DNA from: CAVVDY01 sp963815775
Lineage (GTDB): Bacteria > Acidobacteriota > Terriglobia > Terriglobales > Acidobacteriaceae
NCBI GenBank assembly: GCA_963815775.1
Contig: CAWFIB010000007.1
Span: 1-64,000, forward strand
Direction: 5' to 3'
DNA: 64,000 nucleotides
The translations under genes were made by a program, and so were the position numbers. Positions 1 through 10,300 of this stretch are shown in pieces. The notes under the pieces are model-generated. The model was not told the origin of the DNA and did not search any database. It was given only the letters and a program-made list of their open reading frames with translations. Numbering within the stretch: position 1 is the first letter of the stretch; each line of letters begins with the position of its first letter.

Positions 1-1285
1 CCCCGTATCCCGTATTGGTGGTGTCGAGCAGATTTCCATAAATCCAGTTCCCAATTTCCAGCGCATCGTTGTGATATGTCACGTTGCCGAACTGTTCATA
101 TGCTGCAGCCAGCGCGAGGATTACAAAAGCGTTGTTGCCTCCGGTGGCCCCGTCAGAAACTAAACAGAAGCCCGTCGGTTGACAATTGGCCGTGAACCCG
201 GCCAGCCTGACATCTCCTGCCTTGCCACTGGCGGGGGCCCGTTGATCGTCAAGGGCAATATCGCCGCTTTCGTAAGCGTTGTGCAGACCGGCTGACCCAT
301 CGGGCGCTAGCGAAAGGGTCGCCATGACGTCGTGATGGACGAAATCCAACGCCTTTGCGATCTGCTGCGCGTTATTCAAGTCCCCATGCTTAAGGAGGGC
401 GAGCAACGTAAGCGAGGCCTCATAGATGCTGGCGGCATTGCGATTTACCTGGTCAGGAGGGGCCAAATTGAAGTCTGTCTGCGGAACGACTCCGAAAGTC
501 TGCGTACTCAGTGGCACGCTCAGGGCCTTTGGATCCGACATCTGGCGGGTCGGAACCGGCATTAGCTGAATGTTATCCAGCAGCACGGTAGCGGCATTAC
601 TCTGGTGATAGCCATCGGTGACAACGGTGAAGAGCACGTTGGTATTGGAAAGGTCGGACGGCGGACAAGGGTTGTTATTCCCGAAGGTCATGGAGCTAAT
701 CGGGATGTCATTGTTGTCGCGTCGTACTTTGAGGGATAGGTATGAAGTTAGTTGTGCACTGATCAACGCCGAACTGCAGTCGGATGCCATTGGGGTTGGG
801 TGAGCGAACATCCAAGATGAGTTGCGTAGCAGAGCGTAAGTCATACCCCACGCCATCATGGTGACTACCCAAGCTTCAGGTTCCTCGATGTTCAGGCCCG
901 TGTATTGTCCCGGTGACTCCGCGGGAATGATACACGTACACAGTTCCATGCGCTTGATCGAGATGGGTCGTGTCATCGGTTGGATAACAGCCCATTACCA
1001 TGTCAGCAGGATCATCAAGACAACCTGTATCGGTAGCTACAGGCCCACTCTGCCACCAAAACTTTCCCGAAGGATAGCTATGATTGAACCCGGAGTCCTG
1101 GTCCTGATAGATATAAAACTTCGATGCGTTAGCTGTCACCCGGCTCGTTAGCTCTTGATAGCTCGGTCACTGATGTTGTTGGGTGCCTTCTGGGCAAATA
1201 ACGAAGGTTGGATAAACACCAACGCAACGAAAAAGAGAATGTAGAGAGACATACAACGATAGATTCGGCCGATAATGCAAGTCAT
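1..1285 (-). pseudogene. Exported protein with helical toroid-like C-terminus, frameshifted and cut by window edge
   Basis: Read on the minus strand from an ATG at 1285, preceded by a good ribosome site (GGAGG, 7 bases upstream). The start encodes a signal peptide (hydrophobic LYILFFVALVFI, then FAQ). The frame is lost near 1155, resumes in a second frame (SYQELTSRVTANASKFY...), is lost again near 905-920, and continues in a third frame, open to the window edge. The middle part looks like a beta-sandwich (ending VLLDNIQLMPVP). The last part is helical with Gly/Asn/Tyr-rich turns (GATGGNNAFVILALAAAYEQ), as in alpha/alpha toroid glycosidase-like proteins. The C-terminus lies outside the window. 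About 53 bp separate it from the broken PQQ-like gene upstream, so the two may have formed an operon. I cannot name the family; carbohydrate binding or cleavage is a guess from the fold pattern. The well-preserved sequence between breaks suggests recent damage or base-calling errors. Confidence 0.6.
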
Positions 1286-1337
1286 AGCTGACCTCCTGCA
1301 GATATGAAAGTCCCAACCTGAGAAACTCGGCCCTACG

Positions 1338-2518
1338 TTACTGTGTCGGAAGATGAAAAGCGTAGACGTTGTAGTCTGAAGATCCGACATATACTAGGCC
1401 ATCCGCAACCGCCGGCGAAGAAATCCCCCCTCCCGTTGTGGACTTTCCCCAGGAGCGTCCCAGTAGCGGCGTCCAAAGCGTAAACAGCGTTGCCGGCAGT
1501 AACGTACACTACAGCATTTGCTACAGTCGGCGAAGACTGGATGGCGCCGCTGCCAATCGCGGATGTCCAGATTTGTGTCCGGTGCTGGCATTGAAGGCAT
1601 ATACGTTGCCGTCAAACCCTCCTAGGTAGAGGAGCCCTTGGCCAGCGCCGGCGAAGCGTCCCACCGAGTCCCGCGGTGTATTCCCATGTGAGTGTTCCAG
1701 TGGCGGCATCCAAAGCGTATAGACCTGGGTTCGGGTAATCGGACTCGACGTAACCACCCCATTGGTTACGGCCTGCCCACTGATGCCACCAGCAGTCGCG
1801 TATTTCCAGATAAGGTCCCCGCTCGTGGCATTCAGGGCGTAGACGTTGCCGTTGCCAGAACCGAAGTAGACCACGCCAGCGGCGACGGCTGGATCAGAAT
1901 CGAGGAATAATCCGTTGCGTACTTCCAAATCAGGGCGCCCGTGCTGGCGTTCGAGCGTAAAGGTTGGTGACAAGGTTGTAGTCACAAGAGGCGACGTACA
2001 CAACGCCGTTGGCCACCGCCGGTGAGGGCCCGAAGCCGCACCCTGTCGGAAAAACCCAGACGAGCGCTCCTGTGTCGGCCATTACCTGGTATACGAGAGT
2101 GTTTCGCGATGCGAAGTACACCATGCCGTTCGCCACTGCGGGGACAGAACTGACGTAATCTCCCGTCGCATAACTCCAAACTACTGCTCCCGTCCCGGCG
2201 TCCAGCGCATAAAGATTACCGTCGTCGGACCCGATGTACACGACGCCGCTGGCGACGGTGGCTGAAGCAAAGGTAAGAGCACCTCCGGTCGCGTACTTCC
2301 AATCTAAGACGAGATTTCCAACATTAGCGGGGCTCAGAATGGCTTCGTATGGGTTGTAACCCGTGTGGCAGGCATCAAACCGAACTGCGACCCCCATCGA
2401 TCCGGTTGCTGAGTCCATCGCATGACGGGCTGGGCGGCGGAAGGACGCGTAGTTGAGCAGTGGCCAGCGGAATGAGTATCAAAAGCAAGCCCAAAGAGCA
2501 GGTAAGTGTCCGCTTCAT
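1338..2518 (-). pseudogene. Secreted PQQ-like beta-propeller protein, multiply frameshifted
   Basis: Minus-strand gene starting at ATG 2518 behind AAAGGAG, with signal peptide MKRTLTCSLGLLLILIPLATA. It ends at a TAA at 1338 after SSDYNVYAFHLPTQ. Several repeats of the outer-membrane-assembly-factor/PQQ propeller type are visible (VVYIGSDDGNLYALDAGTG, VVYFGSGNGNVYALNATSG), so it would form a roughly 390-residue beta-propeller outside the cytoplasm. The frame changes at least five times, for example near 2450, 2390, 1960, 1730 and 1430. At 2390 and 1960 restoring one base recovers the sequence expected from the intact paralogue at 50380-51660 (shared GYNPYE.IL.PANVGN). No true quinone ligand can be assigned; in this family PQQ-like is a fold name. 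Either a pseudogene or an indel-rich stretch of assembly. Confidence 0.8.
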
Positions 2519-2883
2519 ATTTTCTCCTTTCGAAGACTAGAGAATCCAGAGAGCGCAACCGTTGCGCCATCTATAAATAGGCCGGTGCGCGATGAATTGA
2601 GATGCCCCCACGACTATGGGAGCCAGATCCCAACGCGCAGCTTAATATCTAAACGATCGAAGACATGTTAGTACTCCGCTAAGGATTTGCATAAATTGTC
2701 CACCTCTCTCGAAAATGTCACGTTCGATGTGCTCCCGATCACGGCTGAGCCCACAAGATACACAGCGCGAGCAAGGTCGTCAGTGACGACCCTCACAGAC
2801 CGGAGTGGGCGCGGACACGACTGCGCCACTCCATTCGCAATCAGTTCTGCCGATACACGCAGGCATGCGGGTCGGCTCACGCC
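2519..2883. other. Gene-free spacer
   Basis: 365 bp between two broken minus-strand genes. It carries the ribosome site of the propeller gene (2519-2528). I see no convincing coding frame, hairpin or repeat in the rest. Confidence 0.4.
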
Positions 2884-3832
2884 CTACTGGCCGGGAGTGT
2901 ACCGCTGCAGAGACCACGTCATTGACAACCGTCCATTGACACGCTGTTCGAGCGAACCAAGCCTGTGTCTTTCGCGAACCAGGTGTCCTCCACGAACGAC
3001 GAATCAGTGCAGCTGGAGTCGGGGGTGTCTGGAACTCCCGCCAGCGGTTCGCCAGCTCTAACATTGCGCGCGAAATGCAGGCATGGTGTGCCATCACACG
3101 ACTCAGGTCCGACAAACAGGAGCACATCCGCGGGGTCGCTACCATACCCGATCTGTGTGCCCGGTCTATCGGCAAAAAAGACGAGACCGCGCGACTCGCC
3201 GTCAGCCTGGTTCCACGATCCCCAGGCACCGCTACCAGGGGCGCCCGGAGTATCCGGGGGGTATGACACGACCTCGTCCACTATGAAGCGATCGGCGGAA
3301 GACGCCGCCCAAAACAGATGGTCATAGTACTTAAAAGATCCCAAGATCGTCCCGATCAACGGCTAACTCGACGCCGTCGGGGTAACGAGAGGAACCTTGA
3401 GCGGAGGCCGAAAGCACTACCCGAAAGCTGAGAAAGAATTGCGCTGAATCAGCGTGGGAGCCGCCGGGAAACGGCCACGCTCCGCAATCGCCATGGCGCC
3501 CTGCCGGCTGGCCATTCCACCACGCGGTATTCCAGCGGTTCCGCAGCCCCAAGCGTAATCAGCTAGACCCACTGCGCACCGACCGCGTGGGGGAAGAATG
3601 CGGCCGGCGGGTCCGAAGGAGGCCCGGCAGCATTCGAGGCAGAAACAGCCGCGTTCGGAACAGAGGCGTCCGACGCGCCGGATCCGGGCGCGTCGTTTGC
3701 GGCAGAATCGGGCGTCACACCCGCGTCCGCTTTCTTGCTCGAGGAATCCGACTTGACGATGGCGAAAACCAAGAGCCCGAGGACGAAACTCAGAACGGTT
3801 ACCGCGACGAAAACCTGCCTAAGCGCTCGCAT
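2884..3832 (-). pseudogene. Membrane-anchored protein with Ala/Ser/Pro linker, frameshifted
   Basis: Starts at ATG 3832 with a strong ribosome site (AAAGGAG, 8 bases upstream). The N-terminus has one hydrophobic segment (VFVAVTVLSFVLGLLVFAIV) followed by a low-complexity Ala/Ser/Pro/Asp linker to about residue 80, then PHAVGAQWV. From about 3555 the frame changes at least four times (near 3550, 3460, 3350, 2940). The pieces join into one plausible protein: LITLGAAEPLEYRVVEWPAG, then SRYPDGVELAVDRDD, FKYYDHLFWAASSADRFIVD, and a last segment ending RLSMTWSLQRYTPGQ at TAG 2884. Restored length is about 315 residues. The anchor implies a periplasmic C-terminal domain. I do not recognise the family. 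Confidence 0.55.
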
Positions 3833-3989
3833 GTGTCGCTCCTTTCCATGAACCGCGATCTCGCTGGAGCGCCGCTGATTGCCCGCAGATTTGATCATCA
3901 TGCGTCCTCTCCTTGAGCAAAACATAATTTGCAATGAGATCCGCTCAGTTACTGCAAGTACTGTCGCAAAGGCGCAATTCGTTACAGAT

Positions 3990-4014
3990 TTTGTAGAGCG
4001 GGGCCGCCTACAAA
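3990..4014. promoter_or_regulatory. Inverted repeat in divergent spacer, possible operator
   Basis: The 377-bp spacer 3833-4209 separates the divergent anchored-protein and sigma-factor genes. TTTGTAG (3990-3996) is repeated inverted as CTACAAA (4008-4014) around an 11-base centre, a dyad of the size bound by dimeric repressors. I could not place convincing -35/-10 boxes. The rest of the spacer shows no gene. Confidence 0.25.
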
Positions 4015-4209
4015 TATTGCCTGTTGCGTCCTCGGCGGAAGGGACACTTGAGCCCGGATTCACCTCGGCTTCGTGATGTCGTGCCGGTAACAGACGTGCA
4101 CTACGGGGAAGAATCTCCCAACCTAAATGGGGCGTTGACCGGAAGGCGAATTCTGTGTCAGATTACCTGCACCATCTGGCAGCAGAACGGCACCGGCCTA
4201 GAGTTCGTC

Positions 4210-4857
4210 ATGTCGAATAGCAACTCAATCGCAAAGAGCGGGGACGCCAACCGTGACGCCCTGAGCGGCCTGTTGTCGCGCCTCGATGCTGACGACGAAA
4301 AGGCCTGGGCAGAATATGATCTGATCCGCCGCAAGCTGCTCAAGTTCTTCGAGTGTCATCGCTGCTGGCCTGCCGAAGAGTATGCCGACGAAGTCCTCGA
4401 CCGGATCGCGATAAGGTCCGACATTAGGGAGATCCGAGATATCGCTTCCTTCGCCATCGGTGTTGCCCGCAATTTACGGTTAGAGGACCGCAAACGGACG
4501 CAGCGGATGGTGTACATCGACTGCATTCCCGAAGGGGTTGATGGCGTGACGGATCATCATGACTTGCAAAATGACATCATTGACGGGATGGATAAGGAAA
4601 CCAGGCGGCAGTGCTTGAAGAAGTGCCTGACGCAATTCCGAGTTCGGGATAGGGATTTGATTCTTGACTACTATAGTGCCGAGGGCGTCAAAGACTACGA
4701 ACACCGGCGAGCTTTAGCGGAAAGAATGCGTCTGAAAATGGATGCCTTGCGGGTTCGCATGAATCGCGCCAGGGAAAAGCTTGAGCAGTGCGTTCAGCAG
4801 TGCTTGGCAGCGCGGAGCAGCAGGGTTCGCTCGGAGAACTCCGGCGTGCAAGGCTAA
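4210..4857 (+). CDS. Sigma-70 family (ECF-like) RNA polymerase sigma factor
   Basis: 215 residues from ATG 4210; the frame is open further upstream, but that part is not conserved-looking. The order is that of short sigma factors: an N-terminal helical region 2 segment (ALSGLLSRLDADDEKAWAEY, AEEYADEVLDRIA, then IASFAIGVARNLRLED) and a C-terminal region 4-like helical segment (LILDYYSAEGVKDYEHRRA, then RMNRAREKLEQCV). The match to classical region 4 is weak, so DNA recognition may be atypical. It should direct RNA polymerase to a specific promoter set. It precedes a secreted kelch protein, an anti-sigma-like protein and a CHAT/TPR protein, which suggests one signalling module. The N-terminal boundary is uncertain. 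Confidence 0.75.
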   Translation: MSNSNSIAKSGDANRDALSGLLSRLDADDEKAWAEYDLIRRKLLKFFECHRCWPAEEYADEVLDRIAIRSDIREIRDIASFAIGVARNLRLEDRKRTQRMVYIDCIPEGVDGVTDHHDLQNDIIDGMDKETRRQCLKKCLTQFRVRDRDLILDYYSAEGVKDYEHRRALAERMRLKMDALRVRMNRAREKLEQCVQQCLAARSSRVRSENSGVQG

Positions 4858-4921
4858 GCGCTTGTGAAGTCGACGCTTGGCTTGGGAACAAATTTGAGGG
4901 TTGTAATGTATTCGCTCTGCC

Positions 4922-4970
4922 GACCAGTATCAATTGAGAACGTTAGCTGACCAGTATCAATTGAGAACGT
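4922..4970 (+). repeat. Two tandem copies of a 22-bp sequence, possible insertion-sequence end
   Basis: The 22-bp unit starting GACCAGTATCAATTG occurs at 4922-4943 and again, identical, at 4949-4970, giving a 27-bp period. It ends just before the ribosome site (AAAGGAG, 4972-4978) of the kelch gene. Two closely spaced copies of a roughly 20-bp motif are typical of IS21-family ends, where they bind transposase. No transposase is present, so this would be a solo end. A regulatory direct repeat is the alternative. Confidence 0.6.
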
Positions 4971-4984
4971 CAAAGGAGACGATT

Positions 4985-6082
4985 ATGAAGAAGTTTGCTG
5001 CTATCACGTGTTTAGTGCTTCTGTTCGGTGCAATCGGGCCGAACCTCGCAGCACAGAGTTGGAGCCCAAATGGACCTTTGCCACGAGGTGCCCACTCCGC
5101 TGTGTTCGACCCATCAACAACGCAAATGATCGTATTCGGCGGCGACGGCGGCTCGAACTCGCCGCAGAATTTGAATGATGTGTGGCGCCTCCTGCCGTCT
5201 ACCTCTCTAGCAGGCATTCGGAACTGGGTTGCGGTCCATCCCACAGGCACACCACCGGCGCCAAGATTTGGGCATTCCGCGGGGTATGATCCAGGAAGCA
5301 ACCGAATGGTTATCTTTGGGGGCGCTGAGGGACATTCATCGCCGTGCGCGAATGATGTCTGGGCTCTGACCCACGCAAATGGATCCGGCGGATCTTCCGC
5401 TTGGACCCAGTTAAGCCCGGTTGGTGGCCCGCCAGCGGCAAGGTGGGGACAGGGAGGCACCTACGATCCAGCATCGAACACGCTGATCATATTTGGTGGA
5501 AACGACTGCTTCTCAACTAACTTCAACGACGTTTGGGTGCTCTCGAATGCCAACGGTGTCACGGGAACGCCGACATGGACAAGACTTCCAGCATCAGGGG
5601 GACCAGAACCGCGCACTACGGTGGGCGCGGTCTATGATCCGACGAGCAACGAACTTATCGTTTTTGGGGGCCAAGATAACGCGACTTACTTCAACGATGT
5701 TTGGGTGCTCTCGAACGCCAACGGCTTCGGTGGAGCTCCTGTTTGGACGCAGCTTTCTCCCACGGGGACTCCTCCAGCGGTGCGGGCGTACGTGAGCGCT
5801 ACCTATGATCCCACAACCAACCGCATGACTATTTTTGGCGGCGGTAATTCCTCGAGCGGATTTGGAGATAGCTGGGTTCTCATCAACGCAAACGGAGTTG
5901 GAGGGACCCCCGCATGGATGCAGATCGCCGCAAACTCCTTCTACTTCCCATATGCCAGGGGGGCGCATACCGCAGTGTATTCGCCAGCTACGAATGAGAT
6001 GGTCGTCTTCGGAGGCGGGGTTTTTCACACAGGAGTGGGGTTCAACGACGTCTTTATTCTGAGCCACGCGAATGGACAGTAA
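4985..6082 (+). CDS. Secreted kelch-repeat beta-propeller protein
   Basis: 365 residues from ATG 4985, chosen because AAAGGAG lies 7 bases upstream and a signal peptide follows directly (MKKFAAITCLVLLFGAIG...LAAQ). The mature protein is six kelch-type repeats, each with a MxxFGG strand (MIVFGG, MVIFGG, LIIFGG, LIVFGG, MTIFGG, MVVFGG) and a WxxL..N.....W segment (DVWVLSNANG). This predicts a six-bladed propeller outside the cytoplasmic membrane. No catalytic residues of galactose oxidase can be assigned; ligand or protein binding is more likely. It lies between a sigma factor and an anti-sigma-like gene, so it may be a regulated product or a sensory partner. A hairpin follows the stop codon. 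Confidence 0.85.
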   Translation: MKKFAAITCLVLLFGAIGPNLAAQSWSPNGPLPRGAHSAVFDPSTTQMIVFGGDGGSNSPQNLNDVWRLLPSTSLAGIRNWVAVHPTGTPPAPRFGHSAGYDPGSNRMVIFGGAEGHSSPCANDVWALTHANGSGGSSAWTQLSPVGGPPAARWGQGGTYDPASNTLIIFGGNDCFSTNFNDVWVLSNANGVTGTPTWTRLPASGGPEPRTTVGAVYDPTSNELIVFGGQDNATYFNDVWVLSNANGFGGAPVWTQLSPTGTPPAVRAYVSATYDPTTNRMTIFGGGNSSSGFGDSWVLINANGVGGTPAWMQIAANSFYFPYARGAHTAVYSPATNEMVVFGGGVFHTGVGFNDVFILSHANGQ

Positions 6083-6095
6083 GCTCGCCATCCTC

Positions 6096-6122
6096 GCAGG
6101 AGGGCCATCCCGGCCCTCCTGC
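6096..6122 (+). terminator. Strong hairpin after kelch gene
   Basis: GCAGGAGGGCC (6096-6106) pairs perfectly with 6112-6122 across a 5-base loop, 13 bp after the kelch stop. No T-run follows, so a classical intrinsic terminator is not proven. The remaining spacer to 6394 shows no gene. Confidence 0.5.
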
Positions 6123-6394
6123 CGGATTCGGGCCTTGGTGAACTTCTTGAGTGTGTCATGGCAGCTTAGGTTACATGGGCACAGCTTCGTGACCCAAAAC
6201 CCGAGAACTGAGCCAGTTTGAAGTTGAGAGAGAGCTTAGCCTGTCGTGGTTCTCTGGAAGAGGGGAAGGAGAACCAGGGATGGCGAAGCGGGGACACACC
6301 TCCGCCTTATCACTGTGGTGGAGGCCGGTAAATAGATGATTGATCACCACAGCTCCCAATGGGAGGGAACACAAGTGAAGGCTTGGCAGTCACT

Positions 6395-7328
6395 ATGACC
6401 AGTGAAGCTCTCCTTCGGCAGTATCTGCTGGGCACGTTGGCAGAAGACGAGCGAACACGGCTCGAAGATAAATATTTTGCTGACAGTGACCTTTTCCAAG
6501 AGCTTGTCGGTGTCGAGAACGATCTCATCGATACTTACGTCCGACGACAGTTGTCTCCTGCGGAGAGTCAGCAGTTCGAATCCCAATATCTCAGCTCACC
6601 GGAACGCCTAGCACGAGTGGAATTCGCCCGCTCCCTGGAGCGGGCGCGCCATGAATTTCGCAAATCCGCGGCAGAGAAGCACTCTAATACATGGAAATTC
6701 GGTCTGCATTTCTTTTCGGCGCGCTATCAAGGTCTGCGGTGGGCCGCGCTCGCGGCGTCGCTGCTCATTGCCGTGAGTGGAGGGTGGTGGCTGTTTTCAG
6801 AAACATCAGTCGCGCAGTGCCCGGCAAGACGCTCAACTCGTCAGCAAGCCCCCTACCCCTCAAACCGGAAACGAGATAAACCAGCCAAGCACGACAGGAT
6901 CAAAGATTGTTGCCCATGGTGGCAGCCGGTCTACAAAGGAAGCCGATAACACCAATATCGCTGCACTAGACCTCTCGCGAGAGCCGGTGCTGACGTTTAC
7001 TATACAGCCAGGAACAGTCAGGGGAGCGGGTAGCGTTCGCAACGAGCTCGTACTACCGTCAAACATAGCGTCCGTCAGATTCCAGCTGCCCGTCAGGTAT
7101 GACAGCAATGCGAAGTACACGGTAGAGCTGCAGACGGTGGAGGGGGAAAGTATAGAAACCAGCAGCCGATTTACAAGCCGGAAGTCAGACGGACAGGCGG
7201 TAGTGTCTTTCAGAGTTCCTTCACACCGGCTTAAGCCTGGCGACTATATTGTGCGCTTGAGCGGAACAGATGCATCCGGCAAGTCGGAAGCTATTCAATC
7301 TTACAGCTTTCGGATACTCGCGCCATAG
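6395..7328 (+). pseudogene. Anti-sigma-factor-like membrane protein with one frameshift
   Basis: The N-terminal part (LLRQYLLGTLAEDERTRLED, then DSDLFQELVGVENDLIDTYV) is the zinc-finger-like anti-sigma domain common beside acidobacterial sigma genes, but without the Zn-binding His/Cys set. A transmembrane segment (WAALAASLLIAVSGGWWLF) follows at about residues 116-134. Just after it, near 6795-6830, the frame shifts by one base. The first frame stops at 6949; the second carries a linker and a beta-rich outer domain (FTIQPGTVRGAGSVRNELVL to SYSFRILAP) ending at 7328. Restored length is about 310 residues. The layout suits a sensor holding a sigma factor until an external signal arrives. A start at ATG 6359 in the same frame is possible. 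It ends 9 bp from the convergent CHAT gene. Confidence 0.65.
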
Positions 7329-7337
7329 CCGGCGCAA

Positions 7338-10300
7338 CTACCGCCACTCACCTTGAATCGTGAATCCCGCCCAATAGTAGGGATTGGCCCACCTGCGCTG
7401 ATGGGATATATCCAGTTGCGCTGCCCGCAGCGCTGCCGCCGGACTCAGCTTCTGCTGCAATATATACTTATAGAACTGGGCCATCAGCTCCGCAGTGGCC
7501 ACATCATCGACTTTCCAGAGACTGGCTACCACCCGCGGCGCTCCCGCGTACATGAAGCCTCGGGTGAGGCCCACCAGACCTTCGCCTTTGATCTCTTTAC
7601 CCAGTCCGGTTTCGCAAGCACTCAAGACTACCAGGTCAGCATGAAGTTTGAGGTTGTAGATATCTTCTAATTCGAGGAAGCCATTCTGCGGCCTACCCGA
7701 CGGGTCAACAAGTGAGAAGACCAGCCCCGAGAGTTCGGGGCGCTCGCTGTCTAGTAGCCCATGGGTTGCAAAATGTACGATCCGGTACTCAGATAACTCA
7801 GGACTGGTCGCGGTGGCCTTGCTTGCCTTGAAGTCCAGAGCTTCCAGGCTGCTGCCTGGAGGCGCTAAGGCGACGATGGAATCCGCTTCTTGGCGTGAGA
7901 AGGGAAGCCGTGCAAGCTTCAAAGTATCCTTTGCGAGACCTACGTCCGACGCCGATCGAGTTAGCCGGCCTTCTGCAAAGCCAAGCGAGAAAACAGAAGC
8001 CGTGTGCCCCGACGCTTTCCTCGCATGCCCCTTTGCCGTGTGACTAACTCGCTCGTCCGACGCGTCAAATACCGGGTCCGCCAAGACCGCCACTAAATTG
8101 GCCGGCGTGGAGATTCCAGGCTTCTCATGCCCCAGCACCGTTAAGATTGAAGCGGACGGCAGGTTGATGATTTCGTACTTGTCGATTAATGACGTGTATT
8201 GGGCCGAACCCGGCGCCAGCCCCAGGAACTCCGGTGCTGGTAGAACGCCGAACGGAATGTATTGCAGAGCGCCATCGCTAACGATCACCAGTCGCTTGAC
8301 TCTCTCGAATCCCGTCACCGGCCCAAGCAGGAGGCGGCCCAATTCGGTTCGGACCGACTGAAGCGCAGCCTCGTCTGGAAGAGACGCCGCGGTGCTATTC
8401 TTTGCAGATTGATTGCGCCTCGTCAAAAGGCCATAGAGTTGCCTCGCCGGTGACTCGATCTGACTGCGGGCCGAAAGCTTAAAAGTGGAAAGGCTCTTCT
8501 GTGTGACCACCCACAGAAAGCTACGCGTATCGCCAAGCGAGTATTCCAGGAGCGCAGTGTCGGGATCAAGCATGCGCTGAATATCCGCGACACCGATCAA
8601 CTGAGGCTGTGGAAGAGCTGCATATTGCGGACTGGAGAGCCTGATTTCTCCCTGCACTCCTTCAAGCTCAAGCACTAGTGCCTCCAACTCGCGACGGGTC
8701 GCCGCCAGTTGCTGCGATGTATCTTTCTGGCTTTGTAGATGGAATGCCTGCTCAGATTTCTCGTCGATACGCTTCTGCAAATTACGTTCGCGTTCCAGAA
8801 GCTGTGGATCGACGCCACTCCGAATATCTATTTGCGCCTCCACTAGCATCTCCAGAAGGCTACGGGCGCGAGCCCTCTCAGCCGCTTCCAGTGCTTTGGC
8901 CGAATAGCCCTCTCCGGGATATTGCTGGTCGAGAGACATGAGGAGGTCAATATAGAATTCGTATACCGGTTGCACTGTCGCCAGATAAGAGCTTCGGAGC
9001 CCGCGAATTTGAACTTCACTGCGAAGCTCCTCAATGATGGCTAGAGCCTTTTCTATCTGGGCTTGAGCAGCAGTCCGGTCACCCAGGTCAAGGTCGAGAC
9101 GCGCCATTCCATAACGCGTGGTGGATTCGATGCTGGGAGCGGACGCTTGTTGCGCCAGCAACAATGCTCGATTGAAATACTCGCGCGCCTTGTCGTGCTC
9201 CCCCAGCCTCAAGTAGACAGCTCCCATGTAGCTTAGCGTGTATGCCTGTCCACGCCGGTCACCAACCGCTTCGCGTATGGGGAGGGCGCGAGTGAAGTAA
9301 TCCAGTGCTTTCTGGTTCCTGCCCAGCGTGGCATAGCTCCGGGCTATGTTACTGAGGGTCTTTCCCTCCTCGAGCCGCGCATGGGCCTGCTGCAGGAGCT
9401 GTAGCGCCTCGCCGTAATATTCCAAAGCATCCCGCTCGTCTCCGGTGTGATGATATAGGGAACCGATATTGTTCAACACGATACCCTCTTCCCTCTTGTT
9501 ACCTAACGAGTGCTGAACCGCAACTGCGGACTTGTAGTGTTCAAGTGCGACTGTGCTATCTCCGAGATTATCGTAGACAATACCGAGATTACTCAAGATG
9601 ACCGCCTCACTTGTGCGTTCTCCCGTCTCGTGTTTCAATCTCAAGGCTCGCTCATAATAAATAAGTGCTGACTGGGATTGGCCCATGTCGTCGTAAACGA
9701 CACCAATGTCGTTCAGGGTGTCAGATTCCTGTTGTGCAGCAGGAAAAGAATGACGCAAAGAAAGTGCCTGGTTATAAAAGCTGAGCGCTTTTTTCTTATC
9801 GCCGAGGTTGTAATACACCTCGCCTATGTTGTGGAGCGCGGCCGCTTCTTGCGGCACAGCCCGGCCCTGCGTGGCCAGTGACAAGGCCTCATTTAGCGGC
9901 GCAATAGCCTCATTATTCTTCCCCAAGTTATTGTAGACTAAGCCTAATTGGGTTAGCATTTGAGCCTGTTGTATAGTTTTTAGTGCGGCCTTCCATCGCT
10001 CAGCAGCACGTTGATAGTTCGAAACAGCGGCCTCAAGTGAATTACCGTTCTCGGTTCTACGAAGTGCCTCCGCCTCAAGGAAAGCAGTCTGGGCTTCCAC
10101 CAGAACTTTGTCATTCGCTACAGTGGTCCTGAGCTCCTGAAGCTCCAGGCTATAACTCCCGATCAATGCAGTCTCGTTCGCGGAAACTATCGCAATGGCG
10201 TAGTCCCCAGGCTCCTGCGTAATCCAGAACACAGGTCGTGTTCCGCCCGGGCCATCACTGGTGTTTAGGTCAATGAGCTTCTCGCCCTTTGGAGAGGAGA

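Noticed and set aside
2668..2880. Possible 70-residue minus-strand protein
   Set aside because: Same frame as the end of the anchored-protein gene but after its stop at 2884; no ribosome site, no domain.
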